Assembly: GCF_000350225.1 (NCBI RefSeq)
Contig: NW_005178929.1
Coordinates: forward strand, 218,837 to 272,142
Reading direction: 5' to 3'
Origin: Chondrus crispus
Taxonomy: Eukaryota; Rhodophyta; Florideophyceae; Gigartinales; Gigartinaceae
DNA: 53,306 nucleotides
Shown here piece after piece: positions 30,968 to 41,608 of this stretch. Below the pieces are notes generated by a model. The model saw only the letters and a program-made list of their open reading frames with translations, made no database searches and was not told the DNA's origin. The position numbers were made by a program, and so were the translations under genes. Within the stretch, counting starts at the first letter, position 1. Each line of letters starts with the position of its first letter.

Positions 30968-33900
30968 AAATGACGGCACGTCCTCGTGCCGTCCGTCCCG
31001 GAGACTGCATTGCCACTTCAAGTCTTCCCACCACGGCCATCCTTGGCGCGAACATTCCGTATCGGTACTAGCCGCCGCTTGGCAGCCGACGACCTCACTG
31101 CGCGGACCCTCTCCGTCATGGGCAAGCGCCGGCGCCCCGGTCGGGCAGCATGGCGGTATTCCGCTTGGCCATGTGAGCCGGGCCCTAATTTCCATGCATG
31201 GCGGTTTTTCGCTTGGCCATGTGAGCCGGGCGCTAATTTCCATGCGGTTGCAATCCCTGCTTCCTGACGCGACTAACCGTATCCCATCCCCACTAACTTC
31301 TTGATCGACAGGTCCTAATCACCCTCTCTCACCCGTACAGTACCGATAACGGATCAAAGGACAGAGGGAAACCCGACGGTGCCGGCCACGACAGCGCCGG
31401 CAACACGGTCGAGGGCTGGGGCGAGACTGCCTCGCCTTCCCGTGTCGAGATAGCACCGAAGTATTCCCGTGCAGAGACTCCCGTGGCTCGTCTGAACGGT
31501 GGGTAGGTTAAGAGCAGCGGCGGTAACGCCAGCTGCCCCCAACCCGCTGGACAGGGCCGACGGCTCGACGGTAATAGAAACCTCGCCGGAGCCGCGTCTC
31601 GAGGACCGACAGGGCTTGGAATCTCTGGGAGATCGCCCGTCCAGTATTCCCGAGCCACGAGCTTGTCCACCGTCTGCAGATGTCGGGGCGTGCCGTAGCT
31701 GCCCCGGAGATGCTCTGCGGACGGATTTCCCGACGGTGACACCGGGGAATAATTATCTTCGACGGTCTAGGGTCTGAGTAGGGCTCGGTTGGCCCCACGC
31801 CCCCGGAAGATACCGTAAGGACTTTTACGCAGATGTCCGCCCCGGTACTTAGAGGAGAATCCCCCTTGAGGCGGCCCCGATAGCGACGGAGATCGAGAAA
31901 GACCCAGCGATGGGCCTGTCTCCTGCGAAGGCGGCCTTGTCGGTGAGAAGGGTAACTTCAGCGACACGCGTGCCGACAACGGGTGGCGAGGGATCGCCTC
32001 CTATGGGGACGGCTGTGCCATTCTCCCTGCCATCGAGGCGTTGATTTCACAGCCCTCGCGGGACAGTACCACCCCGCGGTGGGCTCCACCCATCCGTGGC
32101 GCCGAGGCGGCTACCACGGCTTCCGCGGGGACCCTGAGCGAATGCGGCGCTTCCTCGTCTTCAGGGCCCCCCTGGTTTGGGGTTGGAGCTGACGCTCCTC
32201 CGCGAGGCCGCGGGGTAGGTGCATCACCACTTTTGGCTTCCTCGTCCTCGTGGAGGAGGGGAGCCAACCATACGGTACTGTCTGCGCCCACCTTGGGGGG
32301 GCCAACAGGATCTCACCCTCACCGCCCGCTGGCTCCGGCAAACAGTTCATCCGGAGAGCCCTCGCGGCTCGGTGTTGAGGCGGCCGCCCCTCCGTGAAAT
32401 CGCGGGGCCGGCGCGGCCCCCATGCCCGGTACCAGCCTTCCGCGAGCGTCGGTGGACCGTAGGTACAGTTCGTGTGTGCCTACCCGAGGTTGTCAAGCGG
32501 TCGTTGGGCGCAAGCATCGCGGGGAGCCCGGCGAAGCACCGTGGCGCGTTAAGTCGCCCAAGCGCGGGAGGTAGGAGTACCAACCGCTTTAGGGGTCAAT
32601 AGACGCAGTGCAAGCTGCCCCGGAGCGGTGCTGCTCCGTTTTCCATCTCGGCAAAATCGGCCTTTTTCTCAGTAAAATATGCCTGATTTTCCGTTTGGGG
32701 GTCGTTCTGGCTTCAAAACCGGCGTTTTTCTTAGTAAAACATGCTTGGTTTTTGCGTTCGGCGGGTGGCTTTTTGCCTTTTTGAAGAGCTCCGATTGGCT
32801 GTTCCCTCAAATCGGGGGCATTCCGAACAGCCTCCCATACGCCGCCGCGCGCCCTAATTGGCTACGGCCACCGGGTACAGTACTGTGTGAACCACATGTA
32901 CTGTACCCCGGCCATTCCGTGGCGGTGATTGGGTTTGTGGACGGCATGGCTTCGCAGCAATTCGTCCCCATCCCCCCATCATCCATGGCCAACCCCGGGG
33001 GCGCTCAGTGACCTGGGTGCTCCCTCGGGGGTCCCTGGAGGGTGCCGTTCGGTTGCGCCCCGCCTTGGCGGGGCGCCAGGTACAGACCCAGGCCCCACCC
33101 GGAGGGCTACAGCGCCTCCCCATAAGCAGGCGCTCCTCCGGGGTAGCGGTGCCAACGTACCGTTGCACGGCACCCCCCCGGAGGGCTGGCCATTTTTCCA
33201 ACTCGGACGCCCCTCTTTTTTCCCCGGCGCGTACAGTACGCGAAGGTCTCGACCCTCGTGATTGCGGGGAGACCCCTCTGGCCTCGCTCGGTCCCTTTCC
33301 GTGGCGGTTGGGGGCGTACGAGTGCGCCGCCGGCGATTTCGCCGACAACCCCGATTTGGAAACTGTAAAAAACCACTAGAAACCAATAAAAACTGATCTC
33401 GTTTCCAAATCGGTTGACACCTCGCCATGACCGCTTTTTCGGAGTGGATACCCCCGGGTCGGGCTTGACGCGGTGAGCACGATGCCGTTCTCGGACGTGG
33501 GCTACGATTTTTATTGAGCCCGCTAGGGGTCAAAACGTAGCCCAAAGTCGACCGAAATTGCCGGCTGGTCCGCCGGGGTCGACATTGACCGTTTTTCGGA
33601 CCTTATACTGTCCAAAGCGGCTTGACGCGTGGAGTATGATGCCGTTGTCGGCGGTGCGTTACGATCTTTATTGAGCCCGCTAGAGGCTCAAACGTAGCCC
33701 GAACTTCGACGTAATTGCCGAACCGAACGGTGTCACCCCTCACAATTTGGTCCCCGGATTTTTGCCGCAGGCCATTGCACCAGTACGGGAATGACACTTG
33801 GCAATTTTTGCCACGTGTCGGGGGTCGCGCCGCCGCTGCAAGTATCCGAGACGGTATTTATCTTGGGCACCGCGGGCGTGCCGTACCTCCCCATCGTCGA

Positions 33901-34251
33901 CCATGGTCGACCTCGGGGGACACCTAGTGACCTAGGCGATCCCCCTGAGGTCCCTGGACTTCACCGTTTTGGATTACACGCCTTATAGGCGGCGTGTACA
34001 GTATTTGACACACGGCACCTCCCCGGAGGGCTGGCCAATTTTGTAACTCAGGCCCTTAGTTCGGGGAGGTTACGAAGTCGACCGCCAGCCGTAGTTTAGA
34101 GGGTGCAAAACCCATCGTCGTGCGTATAGTTCCGAGCGGTAGTGACGGTCCCGTAGGCGGCTTCCGCCCCCCGCATGCTCTACATGCGGGTGGTGTCAAC
34201 CGGTACAGTATCCGGGAGACCCCCCTTCCTAGCTTGCGCCACCGAGCGGGA
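30968..34251 (-). other. 3' noncoding region of the second Gypsy element
   Basis: 3.3 kb without a supportable gene; several GC-rich open frames on both strands lack known motifs. Near the pol end are hairpins also found in the sister element: arms CGATTTGGAAAC/GTTTCCAAATCG (33352-33412, 12-bp perfect) and TGGGCTACG/CGTAGCCCA (33498-33544), with a weaker copy at about 33655-33710. The 14-mer CCGGAGGGCTGGCC occurs at 33178-33191 and 34023-34036. Around 32640-32810 there is antisense similarity to 22340-22490 of the sister element. Confidence 0.7.
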
Positions 34252-34311
34252 CTAAGCTCGGTGGGCTCGCCAATACCGATCGATAAAGGCTTGTGGTAGG
34301 CCCTCCGCGGG

Positions 34312-37300
34312 TTAGAATGTATCATCCGCGGGGATGTAGCCATACCACCTCACTTTGTATTCCAAGCCGGTAGGGATGTCGCGATGCGCTACGAGAAGCT
34401 CGACGACGAACTCCTCGGGGGTATTAGCACCGTCCCCATGGGGAGGGTTAATCCGTTCGGAAGGGGCACTTATGCCTTCTGTAGGCATGGTCCGGTCCCC
34501 CAGGCCCCTTGGCATCCGCGTGACGCGGTCAATACTGACTGGTACGGGAAGCCTGTCTTGCTCCACAGTAACGGTCGTGTCCGTGGCTTTGCGGACCCGA
34601 AAGGGTCCTTCCGTCTTCGGTAAAAGCTTGACGGACATGTCGTCCGTCCCAAGCCCCTGTCCGTCACGGCCACGTCGTTCAGCCGCTCGGAGGGCTGGGG
34701 GAGGGCGATCCACGTAGACTTGGTCGCCCTCCTGTATTACCGGTCGGAATCGGACTTTCTTATCGAAGTTCTCCTTATACCGCTTTTGAGCCGCGGTCAT
34801 CTTTACCCGCGCACGGTCGAGGACATCCCGTAGCTTGCGAAGAGTCGCCCGCTTGTACTGTACGGGAGTACGTGGGTCGTCATGGGCGACTCCCGCAGCC
34901 TGAGGCGCTGTACCCGCGACGGTTAATCCGGACGGTTGTCTTGTCAACACCAGGTCAAACGGAGTAGTCTCCGTTGACCGGTGGACTTGTATGTTATAAG
35001 CATACATCAGAGGCTGGAGGAACTCGTCCCAGTCTCGCTGGTGCTCCTCGACATAATGTCGGAGCCTCTGCACGATGGTCTTATTAAACCGTTCGGTCTG
35101 ACCGTTAGTTTGCGGGTGGTAGGCTGTCGTCAAATAGTGACGTATGCCTAGCAATGCGCACACGGCGTCGAAGAACTTCGCCGCAAATTGCGGACCGTTA
35201 TCGGTAAGGACGTACTGTGGTGCTCCGTAGACGTACACCCAGTTGTCCAGGAATGCGTTAGCCACCACGGCTGCGGTTGTCGTACGAAGCGCGATGCTGC
35301 GCGTGAGCTTAGAGAACCGGTCGGTAATCACAAGGACGAACTGATTCCCATGTGCGGTCTTCGGCAACGGACCCAGGAGGTCCATTGCGACAAACTCCAA
35401 GGGTCCGGCCGCCGGGAATAGTTTCATGTCCTTTTGATGACGTACAATCGTGCCCCGTGTCGCAGAGCACGATTGACAGTTCCGTACGGTGGCGTACACG
35501 TCGTTGGCCATGTGGGGCCAGTAGTACTCCCTTCTTAGGGTATAGTACATCCTGGTCCCACCGGGGTGTCCGGCCAACCTCGGGTGGTGTGCCAAATACA
35601 GCACTTTGGCCCTTAACCGTTTCGGGACGACGCGTTGCAGTGTCCCATCAAGAGGGGACCTCCGCACCAAGAAACCGTAACGGTCCACGTCATACTTTGA
35701 GTCGGGCTCTCCGACGGTTCGGGCGGCATGGATGCAGAACTCGTCCGCCGCCTGTGCTTGGATAAATTCCTCAACCGACAGGGACGATACGTCCGTTTGT
35801 TCGGGAGTTACGGCAAGGGCCTGGGGTCTCTCTCGCGCATTTCCGGGACTCCGTTCGGTAGCTGGGGCCCAATCAATATCGACGGGCCCCACGTAAGGCT
35901 CCTGTCTTGACACTTGAACGACGAAGCACGGGACTTCGTCGTCTACCGCGACGGTCTCCCCTTCGTCCGTCCGGAGGCGAGATACCCCGTCCGCCAATTG
36001 GTGTTTGACACCCGGCCGGTATTGTACGTCGTAGTCGTACTCCGCCAGGCGTAACCGCCAGCGGGCGAGCCGTCCGGAGCTGTCCGCCAAATTGAGGACC
36101 CACCGGAGGGCCTCATGGTCCGTTCGGAGATTGAACGTGGCACCGTACAGGTAAGGGCGTAATGCCAGGATGCTCCAGACGACTGCAAGGCACTCTTTCT
36201 CAGTCGTCGTGTAATTCTTCTCAGCATCCGTGAGACTACGGCTCCAGTAGCCAATCGGTAATTTATCTCTGTTCGGTTGGTCTTGCAGCAGGGCACACCC
36301 CACTTGGTACGCACATGCGTCCGTGTCGAGTGTGTACTTGTAACCGTGACGGGGTAGAGCCAGAATGGGCGGTGAGACCAGCCTCTTCTTTAGCTCGGCA
36401 AAGGCCTCATATTCCGAATCGGATAGGACTCCCAGTTCAAAGGGGTGATCCTTGCTCGTCTTCCTATTCAGGGGAGCGGCAATTTTGGCGAAGTTCGGGA
36501 CGAACCGCCTGTAGACATTGCACATCCCCAGGAAGGAGCGTAATTCCGTCTCGTTAGAGGGAGGTAGCGCCCGCTCGATAGCGATGACGTTGCGCCTCTC
36601 GACCTCTAACCGTCCCGGTCGGATTATGTGCCCCAGGTACGTCACTGAAGTGTCGAAGAATGTACATTTCGATATCTTCAGCGATACCCCGGCGGTGTAC
36701 AGCAGTTGTAGTACCTCCCTAACGTGGTCGAGGTGTTCCGTAATGGATTTAGAGTACACGATGACGTCATCCAAGTACACCAATGCGGTTTCCCATTTAA
36801 CTCGGGAGAGGATGATGTCCACAGCCCTTTGGAAAGTGGCTGGGGCATTCTTTAAACCGAACGGCATCCGCACAAACCGGTATAGACCGCAGTGCGACGC
36901 GAACGTCGTCTTATCGCGGTCCTCCTCGGCGACTTCAACTTGCCAGTATCCACTATTGCAATCAAGCGTAGTGAATACTGTAGCGTCGCCGAGTGAGTCG
37001 ATGCACTCATCCATTCGCGGTAGGGGATAGGAATCCCGGATGGTAAATGCGTTTAGTTTGCGGTAGTCCACACAGAACCGCATGGTACCGTTCTTTTTGG
37101 GTACGAAGACCACAGGACTGGCCCATTCTGCCGTGGCCGGCTCGATGACGCCGGCCCGCAGCATGCGGTTCACCTCGGTTTTTTCCTTTTCCCGTGCGGT
37201 TGGACCAGCCCGGTACGGAGCTTGGTAGATGGGATTGGCTCCCACCTTGAGGTCGATGCGGTGCTTGGTGGCACCAATCTTCACGAGGCGGCCATTCCAC

Positions 37301-38238
37301 ATCTCCTTGAATTCGGAGAGCATAGCTACTATTTTTTTGCGTAGCTCTCCGTCTTCCTCACCGATGTGGACATCCTCGGTCCACAATCGGGGGGCTTTAT
37401 CCGTGTCGGTTCTCTCCTGTTCTTCTTCCGTATCGGACTTGTCTTGTCCCTCATCCTGTACGGTACCCAAAGGGGGTACTGTAGGGGGAAGATTATTTTT
37501 GCTTCCTCCCCCCTCCTTAGCTTCAGCCACTCCTGTGGCTGGCTGAAGGGTTAGGATGTGGGTCGGCGATGGTAGCGCGAGTCCGATAACGGTGTGTTTG
37601 AGGAGACGGAACGCATTATGGCTAAAATTGCTCATTATTACCGAAAACGGAATGTCTGGCCTTATATCCATGACTCCCTGCGCCATAAGCGACAGGTTCT
37701 TCTCTGCCGTGCGGGGATGGTTCTGTAAGAAGCAGAGCCCGGCGACCGGCGTCGCCACCCGTACGGTTGCTTGCGTCATGGGGGGAATTGTAATTCCCCG
37801 CACCATGCGTATTTTCCGAGACGGCGTGTTGCTCGGAAACGGCTTGGTTCTTGGCGATTTTTCTGTTGCCGTTCGGTGTTCCTTATGAGTAAATTTGGAT
37901 GGCGTCGTGCCTGTAAGTGCGACTGAGGGGGCATGATGGAAGAGAACCCTCCGTCGCGGTGGTAGAATTGCCTTGATATGTTGGTCTATAAAGGTGGTCC
38001 CTAATATACAATCCACAGCCAGGCGAGTGACCACGAGAAACTTGACCCTGGCTGTGAAATCTCCGATGCGGACGTACAGTGTAAGCTGTCCAAGGGCGCT
38101 CATTGAGCGATTGGAGGCGTCCACCAGCGGTGCGCTCTTTACCGGACGGATGGCCGCGCGCCATGACTCGGCCACACAGCGTATATGGATGAGGTTGGGC
38201 GCTGCCCCCGAGTCTAGGACTGGAGACAGTGCCCGCAT
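34312..38238 (-). CDS. pol of the second Gypsy element (PR-RT-RH-INT, short chromodomain)
   Basis: 1308 residues from the listed ATG. The frame is open upstream to about the gag stop and aligns there with the sister pol (CFFKRQNYK), so the true N terminus is earlier. Domains: protease LDSGAAP (residue 9); RT with CVDYRKLNAF, TTLDCNSGYWQ and VYLDDV (about 487); RNase H TLDTDACAYQVG (about 634); integrase zinc segment (about 876) and catalytic D, D, E in AMDLLGPLP, LTDNGPQF (about 1010) and NGQTERFN. The chromodomain begins (YKVRWYGY) but a stop at 34312-34314 replaces the expected WE after DDT. The frame continues to an older stop at 34252-34254, so the last 20 residues are lost. Confidence 0.94.
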   Translation of the reverse strand: MRALSPVLDSGAAPNLIHIRCVAESWRAAIRPVKSAPLVDASNRSMSALGQLTLYVRIGDFTARVKFLVVTRLAVDCILGTTFIDQHIKAILPPRRRVLFHHAPSVALTGTTPSKFTHKEHRTATEKSPRTKPFPSNTPSRKIRMVRGITIPPMTQATVRVATPVAGLCFLQNHPRTAEKNLSLMAQGVMDIRPDIPFSVIMSNFSHNAFRLLKHTVIGLALPSPTHILTLQPATGVAEAKEGGGSKNNLPPTVPPLGTVQDEGQDKSDTEEEQERTDTDKAPRLWTEDVHIGEEDGELRKKIVAMLSEFKEMWNGRLVKIGATKHRIDLKVGANPIYQAPYRAGPTAREKEKTEVNRMLRAGVIEPATAEWASPVVFVPKKNGTMRFCVDYRKLNAFTIRDSYPLPRMDECIDSLGDATVFTTLDCNSGYWQVEVAEEDRDKTTFASHCGLYRFVRMPFGLKNAPATFQRAVDIILSRVKWETALVYLDDVIVYSKSITEHLDHVREVLQLLYTAGVSLKISKCTFFDTSVTYLGHIIRPGRLEVERRNVIAIERALPPSNETELRSFLGMCNVYRRFVPNFAKIAAPLNRKTSKDHPFELGVLSDSEYEAFAELKKRLVSPPILALPRHGYKYTLDTDACAYQVGCALLQDQPNRDKLPIGYWSRSLTDAEKNYTTTEKECLAVVWSILALRPYLYGATFNLRTDHEALRWVLNLADSSGRLARWRLRLAEYDYDVQYRPGVKHQLADGVSRLRTDEGETVAVDDEVPCFVVQVSRQEPYVGPVDIDWAPATERSPGNARERPQALAVTPEQTDVSSLSVEEFIQAQAADEFCIHAARTVGEPDSKYDVDRYGFLVRRSPLDGTLQRVVPKRLRAKVLYLAHHPRLAGHPGGTRMYYTLRREYYWPHMANDVYATVRNCQSCSATRGTIVRHQKDMKLFPAAGPLEFVAMDLLGPLPKTAHGNQFVLVITDRFSKLTRSIALRTTTAAVVANAFLDNWVYVYGAPQYVLTDNGPQFAAKFFDAVCALLGIRHYLTTAYHPQTNGQTERFNKTIVQRLRHYVEEHQRDWDEFLQPLMYAYNIQVHRSTETTPFDLVLTRQPSGLTVAGTAPQAAGVAHDDPRTPVQYKRATLRKLRDVLDRARVKMTAAQKRYKENFDKKVRFRPVIQEGDQVYVDRPPPALRAAERRGRDGQGLGTDDMSVKLLPKTEGPFRVRKATDTTVTVEQDRLPVPVSIDRVTRMPRGLGDRTMPTEGISAPSERINPPHGDGANTPEEFVVELLVAHRDIPTGLEYKVRWYGYIPADDTF

Positions 38239-38411
38239 ATTCGCTTGTCGCAGCCTTACCGTAGCGGAAACCTTATAGTTCTGCCTCTTGAAGAAGCAAA
38301 TAGGTTCCGCTTCGGTCGGCGCGTCTTCCGTTCGGTTCGGCTCTGCTGCCTGAGTTGAGGGGGAAGGATCCTCCGGGGTGAGGCAGACAGGGAGTTTTGA
38401 CGACGTCGCCT

Positions 38412-39698
38412 CTACGCGTCCTCTCTGTCTTCCCCCGTGAGTTGGAGATCCTCCTCCTCCTCAGCGACCAGCTTCTCCGCCTTGTCGACCCCCTGGTCCA
38501 CCAGGTTGACCGGCGTGGTTTGAGATGAGGGATTTCCTCGCCACACCGGTCCCTGTGGACGACTGAATGGAGACCCAGGGCGGAGCCCCTGTCGGATGCG
38601 TAACTTTTGATAGTTCGCCTCCCTCGCTGCTAGGAGCTGGGCTCGCAGCGAGGCGTCCGCGACAATAGGGCAGCTTTCCTGTCGGTGAGTGGGGTCCAGA
38701 CAGAACCGGCACGGAGGCGGTCCCCACCTTGCGCGTTGGTCCCCGCTTCCGTAGCGGCGGCCATAACCGGCTACAGTGGACGTTGGGGCTACAGCCCCTC
38801 CCACTGACGGTACCGGAGAAGGATGGAAACTTGTTGGCGGCGAGCTCACGGTACTTGCGTGTACTGTGGGGCTCGTCATCGCCAATATTCCTTCTGCGTT
38901 GGGTGAGGCGCCTGTATAGGCGGCCTCCGACGAGGACTCGACGGATAACACCGGAGTCTTTCTTGCCGAGCGGTTAAAGGCAATCTTGCCTGTAGCGTCA
39001 CGGGACGCGACGTTCGATGGCAATAAATGCCGCCTTGCCGAACGGTGTGTCTCCCCGATGGCTTGTGCGTACCTAGCGACCGCCTGGTAGTCTACCGTGG
39101 CGTGTGTCGCTAGATAATTTCGCACTTGCGCGCACGTCGCTGGGAGCAACCCCTCGACGTACAGCGACTTGAGCCGACGGTCTGAGAAGACAGTACCGCA
39201 TCGGAGGGCCTTGTCCCACAGCTGATTGCTGTAGGCTTCTTCCGTCATGTTAGAACTCTGACGGAAGGAAACCACTTCGGTGTAGGCCTCGGCGATAGTT
39301 TCGTCCGTAGCGTAGGTCCGTAAAAGGAAATTGACTACCTCCTCGTAACTCTCGAGCATGTCGCGTTGCTCGGCGTTCACCGCCATGGTATTACCCATAA
39401 GGCGGGACTGCAGTAGATCATGCGCCTGTCCGGTTAAGTAGAATTGGAAGCACCATACGGCAGCTCCCTGGCTTACCCTATTATGGTCGCAAGCCATCTT
39501 AAACCGGGCAAGGAAGCCCAATACCGCTATCGGATCTTGTCCACTGAACGTGTGAGATTTCATCTGCACGTCCAGCTTCTTGCGGATACGGCTGATATGC
39601 CGCGCGACCTCGGAATTATACCGGGCGCTGCGACGTTCCAACCGGTAGGTCTTGTAATTAACCGCTTTGGTGAATAAATCATTAAGCGGTTTAATCAC
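38412..39698 (-). CDS. gag C-terminal part of the second Gypsy element
   Basis: 428 residues beginning with a GTG codon that is not a real start. The frame is open upstream to about 39770 and continues the gag of 39695-40873 after a one-base shift. It contains the capsid-like core SHTFSGQDPIAVLGFLARF, the FSDRRLKSLYVEG region and a canonical CCHC knuckle (CRFCLDPTHRQESC). It ends in an acidic tail at a TAG that precedes the pol frame. In the sister element the two parts are one frame. Confidence 0.88.
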   Translation of the reverse strand: MIKPLNDLFTKAVNYKTYRLERRSARYNSEVARHISRIRKKLDVQMKSHTFSGQDPIAVLGFLARFKMACDHNRVSQGAAVWCFQFYLTGQAHDLLQSRLMGNTMAVNAEQRDMLESYEEVVNFLLRTYATDETIAEAYTEVVSFRQSSNMTEEAYSNQLWDKALRCGTVFSDRRLKSLYVEGLLPATCAQVRNYLATHATVDYQAVARYAQAIGETHRSARRHLLPSNVASRDATGKIAFNRSARKTPVLSVESSSEAAYTGASPNAEGILAMTSPTVHASTVSSPPTSFHPSPVPSVGGAVAPTSTVAGYGRRYGSGDQRARWGPPPCRFCLDPTHRQESCPIVADASLRAQLLAAREANYQKLRIRQGLRPGSPFSRPQGPVWRGNPSSQTTPVNLVDQGVDKAEKLVAEEEEDLQLTGEDREDA

Positions 39699-40873
39699 AT
39701 CGACTCTCTTGGTGGGGGCTGACCGTTCGGTAGTCCGACGACTTCTACCCGGTCGGCGCCCCTGGTCGTGCGGCTCGGGGTCTGTACTGTAGCCCTCTGA
39801 GCCAGACCACTTGCGTCGGTGGCTACGGTCTCGCCGGCTGCCCGGATGGCGCCGACCTTCGTCGCTGGTCGAATGAGGCGAGCTTCCATCGGAGGGAAAT
39901 TCACCTCCTCGATGACAGGCTCCAGCCCGAGACGATAGGGACGGTAATCTTGCCGGACAGCTTTTCTGTCACCGTACGGTTCTTCTTCGGAGTACTCCTC
40001 CTCTTCCTCCGGTAATGGCCCGCGCCTTGTGCGTCGGGACTTGGGACCGTAACGGAAAGACGAGCGATTTTCTGTCTCGCCATACCTCGTCAGATTTTCT
40101 GTCTCATGGCGAGGGTGTCTTCCGTATCGGTCATAGGTCGCCGGGTCCTTGTCTGTTGGACCCCGTGTAACACCCTGAAGTTCGGGCAGGTATATAGGTG
40201 GGTCCTCCGGGTGAGGGCCCGCCTCCGGGTGAGGTGCCATATATACCTGTGTCGGTCTTGTATCTCCCGTTCCGGTTCTTATTAATTTGAGAGGTGCCGT
40301 AGCGGTTGTAGGAGGTTGAGGTGCCTCAGCTACAGTACCGTTCGGATGGAAGTTGGCGAGGCGAGCCTCGACAGCTATGTTGATAGCTGTCTGGAGGCTC
40401 AGCCCCAACGATGTAAGATGATCTCCAGGGTCGAGTGCCTCTCGGAGCTCACGCTCTACGAGGGCACCCACGACGTCGTCGATGACGGGCGTGACGACGG
40501 CCCGGACTTGTTCGTCAACAAGCGGCGGAACCGTTCGGTTAATCGCACCCTCGACGTGGCGAGGAACCTCTTTAACGAGAGCTTCCTCCAGCCACGTCTG
40601 CATGCGCGGCCAGAGGGTATTTAATGCCCACTGGGAGCGGTGTTCGGTACCCGCTCGACCAGCGAGGGCCGGGACGGCCCCAGGGGCCGTCACCTCCGTA
40701 TTGGTTGGGTTCTGCCCTGTACCGGCTGTCACCCGTAGCAGTGACTCCGGGTTTTCGACACGGGGGCGCACGGACCCGGGTGGTCCGCTGCGCGTACTCG
40801 CCCTGGCTGAGCCGGAGCGAGTACTGCCCCGTCCCGAACCGCAGTCTTCCGCAGGGGTTCCGGTCGGATTCAT
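39695..40873 (-). CDS. gag N-terminal part of the second Gypsy element
   Basis: 392 residues from ATG 40873 (MNPTGTPAEDC) to a TGA at 39695-39697. The middle (MQTWLEEALVKEVP, PPLVDEQVRAVV) aligns with codons 15267-15400 of the sister gag. The C-terminal third is Arg/Glu/Tyr-rich low-complexity sequence. The stop results from a frameshift in about 39720-39800. The overlap with the next frame is ATGTGA-like, so reinitiation is possible but not supported by the sister element. Confidence 0.85.
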   Translation of the reverse strand: MNPTGTPAEDCGSGRGSTRSGSARASTRSGPPGSVRPRVENPESLLRVTAGTGQNPTNTEVTAPGAVPALAGRAGTEHRSQWALNTLWPRMQTWLEEALVKEVPRHVEGAINRTVPPLVDEQVRAVVTPVIDDVVGALVERELREALDPGDHLTSLGLSLQTAINIAVEARLANFHPNGTVAEAPQPPTTATAPLKLIRTGTGDTRPTQVYMAPHPEAGPHPEDPPIYLPELQGVTRGPTDKDPATYDRYGRHPRHETENLTRYGETENRSSFRYGPKSRRTRRGPLPEEEEEYSEEEPYGDRKAVRQDYRPYRLGLEPVIEEVNFPPMEARLIRPATKVGAIRAAGETVATDASGLAQRATVQTPSRTTRGADRVEVVGLPNGQPPPRESM

Positions 40874-40986
40874 CTTGACTTCTTGCTTGAACCGGGGGTT
40901 GATACGTGTTTTTCAACTTGTCCACGTACCGAATCGGATGTCTTCTTTCCTGAGCTCGACGGTGAGGGTCTAGAAACCCCAGGCGG

Positions 40987-41004
40987 CCCTCCACAAGAGT
41001 ACCA
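40987..41004 (-). other. Primer-binding site of the second Gypsy element
   Basis: The minus strand reads TGGTACTCTTGTGGAGGG, five bases from the end of the 5' LTR. It is identical over 18 bases to 14921-14938. Confidence 0.8.
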
Positions 41005-41008
41005 AAAA

Positions 41009-41608
41009 TGTGGTACAACCGTAGGGACGCTAAACCGTAAACGGAAAAGGACAGGCTGTACCTAAAATGAGGGAGCTTGGGGGACCGCTACACTGGAGCG
41101 TCAGGTAGAATAATCCGGAACGGTAGGAAGCACAGGACAAGGGAGGTACACCGCACTGGACACGCGCAGTCTTACTGGGGTGTAGAGCAGTACGACCGGT
41201 GGCGAGCTGGAAACCTGCGGGACTTACTTAACCGTACGGTAAAGGACTAGGGTAGGAAGTAAGGGGAGGCGTGCTTGCCTCGGTTTACCTCCAGCCCGGT
41301 GCCCCCCTATCTTATACCCCCTAGTAGGGCGGTGGCACCGGACGGACTACAGTAGCTTTACATACTGTAGCCAGCTTACTGTAGCTTACGGTAACTAAAA
41401 ATGACTACTGTACTAACCCACCGATCGGTCGCGCACCACGTGTACACGTGCACTAGCTGGTACCACTAACTACACGTGGACTCCCACGTGGCCACATCTA
41501 CACGTGCTGGCCACGTATGCACCGTATCGGTTAACATCTTACTACTGTACTTGGCGAGGCCTCTGGCGCCCGCCTAGTGCAGTAGCGCCACTTGGCAATT
41601 GTACCACA
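41009..41608 (-). repeat. 5' LTR of the second Gypsy element
   Basis: 600 bp, differing from the 3' LTR at about four positions (for example AGCTTTACAT against AGCTGTACAT). It contains the element promoter by position. The right flank is GGGCCCATGC, not a duplicate of the left flank. Confidence 0.95.

Larger units (their letters stand above)
30355..41608 (-). mobile_element. Second chromodomain Gypsy element (11.25 kb), almost intact
   Basis: The 600-bp LTRs at both ends begin TGTGGTACAACC and end GTACCACA on the plus strand, and differ at only about four positions (over 99% identical), so this is the youngest large insertion here. Minus-strand order: 5' LTR, primer-binding site (40987-41004), gag (one frameshift), pol (no internal stop), a 3.3 kb noncoding 3' region, a purine tract (30957-30967) and the 3' LTR. 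No matching 5-bp duplication is seen: GCCAT lies to the left and GGGCC to the right. It shares protein, primer site and 3' hairpins with 14349-24499. Confidence 0.95.

Noticed and set aside
39695..39698. ATG/TGA-like overlap as reinitiation between two gag proteins
   Set aside because: The second frame starts with GTG and stays open well upstream, and the sister gag is a single frame, so a one-base indel explains the arrangement.
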